Origin: an uncultured Aquimarina sp.
Lineage (GTDB): Bacteria > Bacteroidota > Bacteroidia > Flavobacteriales > Flavobacteriaceae
Direction: 5' to 3'
Length of the DNA stretch: 64,000 bases
NCBI GenBank assembly: GCA_947498775.1
Contig: CANMLL010000013.1
Coordinates: 1-64,000 of the forward strand
Part shown: in pieces, positions 53,964 through 61,498 of the stretch
Position numbering within the stretch: the first letter of the stretch is position 1
How the letters are laid out: every line of letters starts with the position of its first letter
Notes under the pieces: model-generated
The model's input: only the letters and a program-made list of their open reading frames with translations
What the model was told of the DNA's origin: nothing
Database searches by the model: none
Made by a program: the position numbers and the translations under genes

Positions 53964-55230
53964 CAAACTACTATTTTTTTTATGGCTTTTCACCTTGCCA
54001 ATTATGGCCCAGACTTATGTTTTGGATACCATACAGGATAAATATCCTTTTGTAAACTGGAAAGCAAATACGCTTAAGATGGCAGAAGACTCTCCTGCAT
54101 TTAAAAAACTCTTTTGTAAACTGGATACTATAGCCAAAGGCGGAAAAGAAGATCTTCATATATTTCATATAGGGGGATCACATATCCAGGCCGATATCTA
54201 TTCAAACCGGCTTAGATCTTATTTACAAACTATGAGTCCCACAGCCAAAGGGCAACGCGGATTTATATATCCTTTTAGTATTGCACAAACCAATAATCCA
54301 GGAAATTATAGGGTTGAATATGATGGCGAGTGGGAAGGGTACAGATGCTCGGTTCGCAAAGATAGTGTGGCTTGGGGATTGGCAGGTGTTACCGCAGTTT
54401 TTAAAGACTCAATGGCAAATGTAAAGATAAAAGCCAATGGTAATAATTATCATAAAAAAATGTATGATTTTAATAGAATGAGGATATTTTATGATAATTG
54501 GAGCAGCGACTATGAGATTTCTTTTAAACAAGATTCTTTGGTAACTGAGATAAAAGAAGATAAAAAAGCACATTTTGTAGAGTTTGCATTTAATAAAACT
54601 TTAGAGGAGATTGAGTTTTGTATTCATAAAAAAGAAAATAGTGATGATGCAGAATTCTTAATGATGGGGATAGAATTAATGAATGATAATAAAGGGATTC
54701 AATATACTTCGATAGGAGTTAACGGAGGTAGTTTTTCATATTATGATCGTTGTAAATATTTTGATGATCAATTGCTATTGTACAAACCAGATTTGTTTAT
54801 CGTTTCTGTAGGAACCAATGATGCGTATCATCCGGATTTTGATCCGAAAGAATACAAAAAGTACTATACACAGCTAATTAAGTTAATTCAAAAAGCGAAT
54901 CCAGATTGCGCAGTTTTACTTACTGTACCCAATGATTCTTATTATCAAAAGAAAATACCCAATCCAAGAACCCGCATTGCCCAAAAAATCATTTATGAGG
55001 TAGCAAAAGAACAACAAATGGCAGTTTGGGATTTTTATGAAATTATGGGAGGATTTAATTCTTCTCAAAGTTGGTATAATAATAAATTAATGCCCAGAGA
55101 TCGAATTCATTTTACAGTTATGGGATATCGTATCAAAGCAGATCTCTTGTTACAAGCCTTGGCAAATTCCTGGGAAAACGAATTACAACTAAAACCAAAT
55201 TCTATTTTGAGCCAAATTATTAATGAATAG
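53950..55230 (+). CDS. SGNH/GDSL-hydrolase-like exported protein 2
   Basis: From ATG 53950 (426 residues) the protein has a signal peptide (MMKHNKLLFFLWLFTLPIMA, then Q), a variant block I FHIGGSHIQADIYSNRLR (GGS where GDS is usual), block III VSVGTNDAYH, and PRDRIHFTVMG as the last Asp-x-x-His block. It overlaps the previous gene by 14 nt and the MBOAT gene by 8 nt, so all three are coupled. Confidence 0.85.
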   Translation: MMKHNKLLFFLWLFTLPIMAQTYVLDTIQDKYPFVNWKANTLKMAEDSPAFKKLFCKLDTIAKGGKEDLHIFHIGGSHIQADIYSNRLRSYLQTMSPTAKGQRGFIYPFSIAQTNNPGNYRVEYDGEWEGYRCSVRKDSVAWGLAGVTAVFKDSMANVKIKANGNNYHKKMYDFNRMRIFYDNWSSDYEISFKQDSLVTEIKEDKKAHFVEFAFNKTLEEIEFCIHKKENSDDAEFLMMGIELMNDNKGIQYTSIGVNGGSFSYYDRCKYFDDQLLLYKPDLFIVSVGTNDAYHPDFDPKEYKKYYTQLIKLIQKANPDCAVLLTVPNDSYYQKKIPNPRTRIAQKIIYEVAKEQQMAVWDFYEIMGGFNSSQSWYNNKLMPRDRIHFTVMGYRIKADLLLQALANSWENELQLKPNSILSQIINE

Positions 55231-56881
55231 ACTGTTCGACATATTTTCTTTTTCAGAGGATTTTCCATTAATCTTTACCCAAGCAAATTTCTGGATATTC
55301 TTTGCTGTTGTTTATTTCATTTATGCTATAGTCTATAGTAAAAAGAGCTTGCGTAGTGCGTATCTTTTTGCAATCAGTTTGCTTTTTTATTATAAAACCA
55401 GCGGCTTTTTTATAGGGATCCTAATCTTTAGTACCATAAACGATTTCTTTTTGGGTAAAGCAATTTATAATAGCAGGTCGGTTATACTTCAAAAAACATT
55501 AGTCGCTATAAGTGTAATCATTAATCTGGGAACCCTTTGTTACTTCAAATATGCCTACTTTTTTACCGAATCGTATAACTATCTTTTTCAAACCAATTAC
55601 GAGGTTTTTAATTACCTGGGCCATTGGGCCAATACATGGAGTAGTACCGATTATTTTACAGTAGATAAGATCATACTACCTGTTGGTATTTCGTTTTATA
55701 CTTTTCAAACTATTAGTTATAGCGTTGATATATATCGTAAACAAATAAAACCACTTAATTCTATTATAGATTTTGGATTCTTTGTGAGTTTCTTTCCACA
55801 GCTGGTGGCAGGGCCGATTGTGCGTGCAGCCGATTTTGTACCTCAGATTAGAAAAGATATCAATATCACCAAAGAACAATTTGGAGCGGCCACCTATATG
55901 ATTCTTAAAGGATTGATCAAAAAAATGCTATTTGCCGATTATATTGCGGCCAATTTTATGGATCGGGTGTTTGATGTTCCTGAGATGTTCTCGGGATTTA
56001 CCAATATCATGGCAATGTTTGGTTATTCGCTTCAGATTTATGGAGATTTTTCGGGATATACAGATATTGCTATTGGACTTGCCATGCTTATGGGGTACAA
56101 ACTACCGGTGAACTTCAATTCACCGTATAAAGCTATTCATTGTGGTGATTTCTGGAAACGATGGCACATTTCCCTATCCAGCTGGCTTAAGGACTATTTG
56201 TACATCCCCATAGGAGGTAATCGCAATGGGAGTATTTTCTCATATATCTTTATATTAGTCTTCGCATTTTTGGGAGCCTTTGCTTACGCAGATTTTGGTG
56301 TTGCTATTATAACTACCGCCGGGATAGGTTTGTTATTGATCATAACGGTGTTTTCTTCTAGAATAGCCTGGCATTTCAATAGAAATGTAAATATCATGAT
56401 CACCATGTTGGTAGGTGGGTTATGGCATGGTGCATCCTGGAAATTTGTAATCTGGGGAGGTCTTAATGGTGTCGGAATTGTAACCTATAAGTATTGGCGT
56501 AAAATAAGTCCTTATGAAAATTCAAAAGCTTGGTACGCTTTACTTTGGCGGATTGCCTTAACTTTTGTGTTTATCACCTTTACCCGTATTTATTTCCGAG
56601 GAAATAGTATGGATCATATCGATCGATTTTATCAACAGGTCGCTACCAATATGGATTGGCAAAATGCACTTATTGTGCTTTGGGAGTACCGGGTTGTTTT
56701 TATAGTGATGCTTATTGGATATATTACCCATTGGTTGCCTTATAGAACCAAAGATTGGATCGAAGATCTGTTTATAAAAAGCAATATGGTAGTCAAAGCA
56801 GCTGTAGTAATGGTAGTCGCTATTATTTGTTATCAAACCTATGCAGCCGATTTTCAACCTTTTATTTATTTTCAGTTTTAA
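55223..56881 (+). CDS. MBOAT-family O-acyltransferase (PatA/AlgI-like)
   Basis: The 552-residue integral membrane protein has the MBOAT pattern LPVGISFYTFQTISYSVDIY, SFFPQLVAGPIVRAADFVPQ, YSLQIYGDFSGYTDIAIGLA, and the catalytic His in GGLWHGASWKFVIWGGLNG. It moves an acyl group (usually acetyl) across the membrane to the SGNH partner, which transfers it to peptidoglycan or a surface polysaccharide. No polysaccharide genes lie near, so the acceptor is open. Confidence 0.9.
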   Translation: MNRLFDIFSFSEDFPLIFTQANFWIFFAVVYFIYAIVYSKKSLRSAYLFAISLLFYYKTSGFFIGILIFSTINDFFLGKAIYNSRSVILQKTLVAISVIINLGTLCYFKYAYFFTESYNYLFQTNYEVFNYLGHWANTWSSTDYFTVDKIILPVGISFYTFQTISYSVDIYRKQIKPLNSIIDFGFFVSFFPQLVAGPIVRAADFVPQIRKDINITKEQFGAATYMILKGLIKKMLFADYIAANFMDRVFDVPEMFSGFTNIMAMFGYSLQIYGDFSGYTDIAIGLAMLMGYKLPVNFNSPYKAIHCGDFWKRWHISLSSWLKDYLYIPIGGNRNGSIFSYIFILVFAFLGAFAYADFGVAIITTAGIGLLLIITVFSSRIAWHFNRNVNIMITMLVGGLWHGASWKFVIWGGLNGVGIVTYKYWRKISPYENSKAWYALLWRIALTFVFITFTRIYFRGNSMDHIDRFYQQVATNMDWQNALIVLWEYRVVFIVMLIGYITHWLPYRTKDWIEDLFIKSNMVVKAAVVMVVAIICYQTYAADFQPFIYFQF

Positions 56882-56896
56882 TCAAATTGGCAGCTA

Positions 56897-57007
56897 ATTA
56901 TGGCGTGTCCCTTCGGGTCGGGCTATCCACTATATCTTTTTATTGTACCCTTCGACAAGCTCAGGGCACAATAAAAAGGATGCCGTTACTATCCCTCACG
57001 CAATAGG
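56897..57007 (+). repeat. Structured intergenic element with CTTCGACAAGCTCAGG core
   Basis: Two stems can be drawn: TTTTTATTGT pairs with ACAATAAAAA, enclosing CCCTTCGACAAGCTCAGGG, which itself forms CCCT...AGGG. Outside, GGCGTGTCCC/TCGGGCTATCC lies on the left and GGATGCCG, ATCCCTCACGC on the right. The core belongs to the same CTGAGC-TTGTCGAAG word family found in trpF (61088-61169) and at 38.24 kb. I recall like sequences between flavobacterial genes but cannot confirm here. Confidence 0.5.
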
Positions 57008-57040
57008 ACTGATAAAAACGTACTTTTACATGACATATAT

Positions 57041-57203
57041 TAATCTCCTCTGCCCCGGAGTTAGTATCTTTTATTGTAAAATGACCTCCTCCGCGCTGGA
57101 GCTGGTATTTTTTATTACAAAGAGACCTCCTCCAGGTAGGAGCTACTATTTTTCACCAGAAAGTGATCCACTCCATCTCAAAGGAGCTATTTTTTAAATT
57201 TTA
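57041..57203 (+). repeat. 41-bp tandem repeat, four units, each with a CTCC...GGAG hairpin
   Basis: Units start at 57041, 57082, 57123 and 57164; the first three are exactly 41 bp long. Each carries CTCCT, a 4-7 nt loop and GGAG, then (T)TAGTAT or GGTAT/ACTAT and a T run. The loop sequences differ while the CTCC and GGAG arms are kept, pointing to a structural unit. Confidence 0.8.
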
Positions 57204-57241
57204 AGTAATTACTTCTTTTGGATTTAAGACAATACCTCTAA

Positions 57242-57332
57242 ATTCGTAACTCGTAACTCGTAACTCGTAACTCGTAACTCATAACTCATAACTCATAACT
57301 CATAATTCATAATTCATAATTCATAACTCATA
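57242..57332 (+). repeat. Heptamer tandem array, 13 units
   Basis: Thirteen 7-bp units without a gap: ATTCGTA once, ACTCGTA four times, ACTCATA four times, ATTCATA three times and ACTCATA once. The order in blocks suggests growth by unequal copying of neighbours. A 14th, diverged unit (ACTTGTT) contains the TTG start of the next gene. Confidence 0.85.
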
Positions 57333-57334
57333 AC

Positions 57335-57988
57335 TTGTTCCTACATACCCATCCATACGAACCATTTTTTCCAGAAGGAGCTACAAAACTTATCGTAGGA
57401 ACATTACCGCCACCTCGTTTTACTACTGGTGAACTAAATGAAAGGGATGTAGATTTCTGTTATGGAAGTAGTAACGGGCTACTTTGGCCAGTGCTGGATC
57501 GGATTTTTAATCTTAATTTGAAATATGAGACTACCCACGAAGCAGCAGAACAGCGTAGAACGTTTTTAACTTCAAGAGGTATTGGTGTTTGTGATATTGT
57601 AGATAGTTGTCAACGCAAAAAAATAGATGCATCAGATCTGGGCATGCAACATATAAAACTTAGGGATATGATAACGTATCTTAAACAATATCCAAAGATT
57701 AATACTTTAATATTTACCGGAGGAAATAGCAAAAATGGGCCCGAGTATTTCTTCAGAAGACATCTCAAAGAGTATCATTTAAAATTAGAGGAAGTATCAG
57801 GAGATGTTCCAAGAATACATCAATTCGAATTAAATATTAGGAAAATCAAAACGGTATCCTTAACAGCACCCTCAGGTTCGGCCAATAGAGCTATAGGTAG
57901 TATGCAATTGTATAAAGATCTTAAAAACAAAAACCCTAAATTCAATACGATCGATTTTAGGGTGATGCAGTATCGTGAGTTTTTCTAG
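57335..57988 (+). CDS. Uracil-DNA glycosylase-superfamily protein
   Basis: The 217-residue protein belongs to the UDG-like superfamily that includes SMUG/MUG-type and unassigned members: EGATKLIVGTLPPPRFTTG near the N terminus, CYGSSNGLLWPVLDRIF, and LTAPSGSANRAIG near the end. The start appears to be TTG 57335, within a heptamer array; the next Met is at residue about 124. Substrate unknown. Its stop is 1 nt from the stop of the convergent bTHX gene. Confidence 0.82.
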   Translation: MFLHTHPYEPFFPEGATKLIVGTLPPPRFTTGELNERDVDFCYGSSNGLLWPVLDRIFNLNLKYETTHEAAEQRRTFLTSRGIGVCDIVDSCQRKKIDASDLGMQHIKLRDMITYLKQYPKINTLIFTGGNSKNGPEYFFRRHLKEYHLKLEEVSGDVPRIHQFELNIRKIKTVSLTAPSGSANRAIGSMQLYKDLKNKNPKFNTIDFRVMQYREFF

Positions 57989-57989
57989 T

Positions 57990-58280
57990 TTACTCTTCTT
58001 CAGCTTTACTTTCTTCTTTTTTCTTGGCTGCAGGTTTAGCTTTGGCTTTTGGTGCGGCTTTAGTTTCTACTTCTGCCTTTGGTTCTGCTTCTGCCTTTGG
58101 TTCTGCTTTTGCCTTTGGTTCTGCTTTTGCCTTAGGCGCCGCTTTGGTCTTTGGCGCTGCTTTTGCTTTAGGTTTTACAGTGGTAGCCACAGTTGCGTTA
58201 GATTTTTTACGTCGTCGTAGTCTGCCATAAGTTCCCATGATGATTTTACCACGGCGTGTTTTTTTATCTCCTTTACCCAT
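57990..58280 (-). CDS. 30S ribosomal protein bTHX with long Ala/Lys/Pro tail
   Basis: The first 26 or so residues (MGKGDKKTRRGKIIMGTYGR) match bTHX, a small peptide that sits in the head of the 30S subunit. After it comes a low-complexity tail of about 65 residues with repeats of KAEPKA and an acidic end, encoded by 18-bp near-tandem repeats. Thermus bTHX is 26 residues, so the tail is extra; similar tails are seen in Bacteroidota. Confidence 0.85.
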   Translation of the reverse strand: MGKGDKKTRRGKIIMGTYGRLRRRKKSNATVATTVKPKAKAAPKTKAAPKAKAEPKAKAEPKAEAEPKAEVETKAAPKAKAKPAAKKKEESKAEEE

Positions 58281-58528
58281 ACATTAAATTTTGATCCCGC
58301 TTTTATTTGGGATAGATTAAACAATTAATTAGGTATGAATTACTAAAGTAAGGATTTGCAGGGAGAAAAGGAAATATGATTATGTTTATGGCTTTCTTTC
58401 GCTTCAGTTATACCATTTCTGATGTTAATATACACAAATAAAAAACACGGAAAAGAACAATTTTTAAGGGGTAAATTAAAATCAGTAATGGTATTATACA
58501 TAGATTTAGCATTTTACGTCAATTATGG

Positions 58529-58548
58529 ATTCCAGCCTACGCTGGAAT
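58529..58548. repeat. Palindrome, trp-type (stem ATTCCAGC)
   Basis: ATTCCAGC-CTAC-GCTGGAAT, a perfect 8-bp stem with a 4-nt loop, followed by GACAA. It lies downstream of trpA and may help end the operon. It is one of five such palindromes between 58.5 and 62.4 kb. Confidence 0.8.
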
Positions 58549-58586
58549 GACAATTCTTATGGTATAATAAGAACATTCTACTTGTC

Positions 58587-58606
58587 ATCCCAGCATATAC
58601 AGGGAT
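58587..58606. repeat. Degenerate trp-type palindrome
   Basis: ATCCC (58587-58591) and GGGAT (58602-58606) around a 10-nt centre, preceded by CTTGTC. A decayed member of the family, 8 nt past the trpA stop on the minus strand. Confidence 0.5.
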
Positions 58607-58613
58607 CCGGTTT

Positions 58614-59375
58614 TTATCTAATCCCTCTTACAAAAGCACCAATAGTCTCGACTCCATTATGAGTTAAGTGCTTAATAAATGCAGAACCAATAATCGCACC
58701 TTTTGTAGTTTTGGTCGCCTGTGTAAATGTTTCATTATTACTAATCCCAAAACCTACAATTTGTGGATTTTTAAGCCCTAGATTTTCTATACGCTCAAAA
58801 TATTGTTGTTGTTCACCTCCAAAAGTATTCTTGGCTCCTGTAGTACTGGCAGAGCTTACCATATAGATAAATCCATTAGATACATTATCAATAAATCGAA
58901 TGCGCTCATCAGAGGTTTGCGGAGTAATTAAAAACACATTGATCAACCCATATTTCTCAAATGTCTCTTGATAATGCTCATGATATTCTGCAACGGGTAG
59001 ATCAGGAATAATTAATCCGTCGATACCGATTTCCTTGCATTTTGCACAAAAGGCTTCGACTCCGTACTGCATCATTGGATTAAAATAGCCCATGATAATT
59101 AATGGAATTTCTACCGATTGCCTGATGTCTTTTAATTGCTCAAAAAGAAGCTTGGTAGTCATTCCGTTTTTAAGGGCAGCAGTTGAGCTTTCTTGTATAG
59201 TGGGGCCATCGGCCAGGGGATCACTAAAAGGTAACCCAATCTCGATCATATCGACACCACTTTTTTCTAAATCCTGAATCACTTTTTTAGTATCATGTAG
59301 CGATGGATACCCTGCGGTGAAATATATAGATAGCAATTTTTTGTCTTCTGCTAATTTTTGGTTTATTCTGTTCAT
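58614..59375 (-). CDS. trpA: Tryptophan synthase alpha chain
   Basis: TrpA splits indole-3-glycerol phosphate to indole inside the TrpAB complex. The 253 residues contain catalytic Glu and Asp in MIEIGLPFSDPLADGPTIQ, and YMVSSASTTGAKN and GFGIS of the phosphate site. Last gene of the trp operon in the window. Confidence 0.96.
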   Translation of the reverse strand: MNRINQKLAEDKKLLSIYFTAGYPSLHDTKKVIQDLEKSGVDMIEIGLPFSDPLADGPTIQESSTAALKNGMTTKLLFEQLKDIRQSVEIPLIIMGYFNPMMQYGVEAFCAKCKEIGIDGLIIPDLPVAEYHEHYQETFEKYGLINVFLITPQTSDERIRFIDNVSNGFIYMVSSASTTGAKNTFGGEQQQYFERIENLGLKNPQIVGFGISNNETFTQATKTTKGAIIGSAFIKHLTHNGVETIGAFVRGIR

Positions 59376-59392
59376 TTCTCTTTAGTACAGAG

Positions 59393-59460
59393 TAGTTAGT
59401 AGTTAGTAGTTAGTATCAAAAAAATGTCTTAATACTTAGTACTTCGTACTTACTACTAAT
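59393..59460. repeat. Two heptamer tandem arrays in the trpB-trpA gap
   Basis: Units TAGTTAG three times (59393-59413), then after about 20 bp TACTTAG, TACTTCG, TACTTAC and TACTAAT (59433-59460). On the other strand the second array is of the TAGTA/CGAAGTA kind, close to that before valS. The arrays fill most of the 86-bp gap. Confidence 0.75.
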
Positions 59461-59461
59461 T

Positions 59462-60643
59462 TTATAATTTAAAATAATCAATATAAGTATTCAAATCTTT
59501 GTCTCCACGTCCGGAAAGGCTGATCACAACTACATCATCTGGTTTGAATTTTTTATCATTAAAAATTGCCAATGCATGTGATGTTTCTATAGCAGGAATA
59601 ATACCTTCTAATTGCGATAATTCTAATCCGGCAGTCATGGCATCATCATCGGTAACCGAAAAGAATTCTCCACGGCCAGACTTATAAAGATGGGAGTGTA
59701 AAGGGCCAACACCAGGATAATCCAATCCGGCTGAAATGGAATATGGCTCTGTTATTTGTCCATCTGGCGTTTGCATCAGTAAGGTTTTACATCCATGGAT
59801 GATGCCTTCTTTACCCAACTGCGAGGTAGCCGCACTCTCACCGCTATGAACTCCTTTTCCCGCTGCTTCAACGGCAATTATGCCTACATCGGGTTCATCC
59901 AGGAAATGATAATAGGTCCCTGCAGCATTACTACCTCCTCCAATACAAGCCACCACATAATCTGGATTTTCTCTCCCTTCTTTTTCTTTAAGCTGCCATT
60001 TGATCTCTTCAGAGATGATTGATTGAAACCTGGTAACCATATCAGGATAGGGGTGAGGTCCTATAGCCGATCCAATAATATAGTGTGTATCGACTGGATT
60101 GTTTATCCAATCTCGAATCGCTTCGTTGGTAGCATCTTTAAGAGTTTTACTGCCAGATTTGGCCGGTCGTACTTCGGCTCCTAGCATTTTCATACGGGCT
60201 ACATTGGGCGCTTGACGTTTAATATCAATTTCACCCATATAAACCACACATTGTATTCCCATCAAAGCACAAACCGTAGCGGTAGCAACACCGTGCTGTC
60301 CTGCTCCGGTTTCAGCAATGATTCTGTTTTTACCTAATCGCTTGGCAACCAGAATTTGCCCAATAGTATTGTTCACTTTGTGTGCCCCGGTATGATTAAG
60401 ATCTTCACGTTTTAAGTATACTTTGGTGTTATACTTTTCAGAAAGTCGTTTAGCAAAGTACAGTGGAGAAGGACGCCCTACATAATCCCTAAGTAATTGA
60501 TTAAATTCTTCCTTAAAAGAAGGTTCATTCATTATTTTAAGATACGTAGTACGCAACTCTTCTACATTGGGATACAACATTTCGGGGATGTAGGCTCCTC
60601 CAAAATCACCGTAATATCCTTTCTCATTTACCTGATAACTCAT
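59462..60643 (-). CDS. trpB: Tryptophan synthase beta chain
   Basis: TrpB joins indole and serine to tryptophan with PLP. The 393-residue chain has YVGRPSPLYFAKRL, the PLP lysine in LKREDLNHTGAHKVNNTIGQ, ETGAGQHGVATA and CIGGGSNAAGTY. Length as in E. coli (397). Confidence 0.97.
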   Translation of the reverse strand: MSYQVNEKGYYGDFGGAYIPEMLYPNVEELRTTYLKIMNEPSFKEEFNQLLRDYVGRPSPLYFAKRLSEKYNTKVYLKREDLNHTGAHKVNNTIGQILVAKRLGKNRIIAETGAGQHGVATATVCALMGIQCVVYMGEIDIKRQAPNVARMKMLGAEVRPAKSGSKTLKDATNEAIRDWINNPVDTHYIIGSAIGPHPYPDMVTRFQSIISEEIKWQLKEKEGRENPDYVVACIGGGSNAAGTYYHFLDEPDVGIIAVEAAGKGVHSGESAATSQLGKEGIIHGCKTLLMQTPDGQITEPYSISAGLDYPGVGPLHSHLYKSGRGEFFSVTDDDAMTAGLELSQLEGIIPAIETSHALAIFNDKKFKPDDVVVISLSGRGDKDLNTYIDYFKL

Positions 60644-60676
60644 AATTTAATTTTTTTATTCACTTTATTTTGTGCC

Positions 60677-60696
60677 ATCCCAGTGTAGACTGGGAT
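60677..60696. repeat. Palindrome, trp-type (stem ATCCCAGT)
   Basis: ATCCCAGT-GTAG-ACTGGGAT, perfect 8-bp stem and 4-nt loop, in the gap between trpF and trpB. Its stem differs from the other copies at paired positions only. Confidence 0.8.
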
Positions 60697-60746
60697 CCAT
60701 TCGTTTTTGTTTCTTATATTTTTTAAACTTCTTAACGATACTTTGG

Positions 60747-60766
60747 ATTCCGGCCTACGCCGGAAT
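60747..60766. repeat. Palindrome, trp-type, containing the trpF stop codon
   Basis: ATTCCGGC-CTAC-GCCGGAAT. The trpF stop (TAG on the minus strand, 60755-60757) lies in its loop, so the right arm and its flank encode the last residues of TrpF (LVIPA). The element seems to have replaced the original gene end. Confidence 0.85.
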
Positions 60767-61453
60767 GACAAGTTTTATAAATTCTTCTAATTCTTCAATA
60801 TTTTTTAATCCTGGTTTGATCTCGAATTTACTGTTTACATCGATACCATGAATAGGCAGTTTTGTATTTAAGATTGATTTTATTTTATCAATTTCTTCTA
60901 GTCCGATTCCGCCGCTCAAAATGAATGGAGTAGAGGAAGGGTAGTTTTCCAGAACTTTCCAATCAAAAGTATATCCGTTTCCTCCTTTTTCTTTGCCTTT
61001 GGTGTCAAACAGGAAATAGTTTACTATACCTTCATAAGGTTTTAATAGAGCAAAGTTGAATGTGTCTTTGATTGAGAATACTTTCCACACTTCGACAGGC
61101 TCAGTGTTCCACTCGACAGGCTCTACTTGGGTAGATTCAATATCTTTGTTTCGCTCAACAGGCTCAGTGTGATCTGCTAATTGTAATTTTAGATTCTGGC
61201 AATATGCAGCAGATTCGTTTCCATGTAGCTGAACAGCTTTGAAGTCGTATTTTTTAACCTTTTCAATAATAAAATCTATAGAAGCATCTACAAAAACACC
61301 AGTTTTCTTAATTTCTGAAGGTAATTCAGGGATTTCTCCTTCAAAATCCCTGGGTGATTTATCATAGAAAATAAAGCCAAGATACTCTGGTCGTAGACTA
61401 GCTACAGCTTCCATGTTTTTTTGATATTTCATTCCGCAAACCTTCAGTTTCAT
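60755..61453 (-). CDS. trpF: Phosphoribosylanthranilate isomerase with repeat-derived insert
   Basis: TrpF turns phosphoribosylanthranilate into CdRP. Normal parts: MKLKVCGMKY with the catalytic Cys, AVQLHGNESAAYCQNLK, VWKVFSIKDTF, FLFDTKGKEKGGNGYTFDW (catalytic Asp), and ILSGGIGLEEI. Between residues about 93 and 122 it holds an insert with three EPVE(R/W/V) units, encoded by three copies of a CTGAGCCTGTCGA repeat. The chain is 232 residues, about 25-30 more than usual. Its last five residues come from a palindrome. Frame is intact, so it may be active. Confidence 0.93.
   Translation of the reverse strand: MKLKVCGMKYQKNMEAVASLRPEYLGFIFYDKSPRDFEGEIPELPSEIKKTGVFVDASIDFIIEKVKKYDFKAVQLHGNESAAYCQNLKLQLADHTEPVERNKDIESTQVEPVEWNTEPVEVWKVFSIKDTFNFALLKPYEGIVNYFLFDTKGKEKGGNGYTFDWKVLENYPSSTPFILSGGIGLEEIDKIKSILNTKLPIHGIDVNSKFEIKPGLKNIEELEEFIKLVIPA
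61088..61169. repeat. Three interspersed-repeat copies inside trpF
   Basis: On the minus strand the word (CA)CTGAGCCTGTTGAGCG, AGTAGAGCCTGTCGAGTGG and CACTGAGCCTGTCGAAGTG occurs at 61152-61169, 61109-61127 and 61088-61106. Spacing (about 21 and 43 bp) keeps the frame. The same word family occurs in the intergenic element at 56948-56966 (CTTCGACAAGCTCAGG). Confidence 0.85.
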
Positions 61454-61498
61454 GCCTGCCTATTTATTTTTTAATTCATTCATTGTTCAATACTTTGG

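Larger units (their letters stand above)
56882..57334. other. 453-bp repeat-rich intergenic region
   Basis: No gene. In order it holds a structured element (about 56897-57007), a four-unit 41-bp repeat (57041-57203), and a heptamer array (57242-57332), which reaches the start of the next gene. A frame reading through the first two parts (56943-57197) is not coding, since the 41-bp period breaks the frame. Confidence 0.8.
58281..58613. other. 333-bp spacer between bTHX and trpA
   Basis: It holds the bTHX upstream region, a hairpin-like ATCCC...GGGAT at 58297-58313, and two palindromes of the trp-operon type near its right end (58529-58548 and 58587-58606). I see no other gene. Confidence 0.6.

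Noticed and set aside
56943..57197. ORF through the repeat region
   Set aside because: It has no ribosome site and crosses the 41-bp repeat, whose period is not a multiple of three, so its codons are not conserved between units.
57242..57332. CRISPR-like array
   Set aside because: Units are 7 bp with no spacers, and no cas gene is near.
57975..58220. Phe/Cys-rich plus-strand ORFs opposite bTHX
   Set aside because: They are mirror frames of the low-complexity bTHX tail.
58529..58548. Simple terminator of trpA only
   Set aside because: The same palindrome occurs inside the operon and over the trpF stop, so a terminator role alone does not explain it.
60755..61453. trpF as a pseudogene because of the repeats
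   Set aside because: The frame is open throughout, catalytic Cys and Asp are present, and no other trpF lies in the operon.
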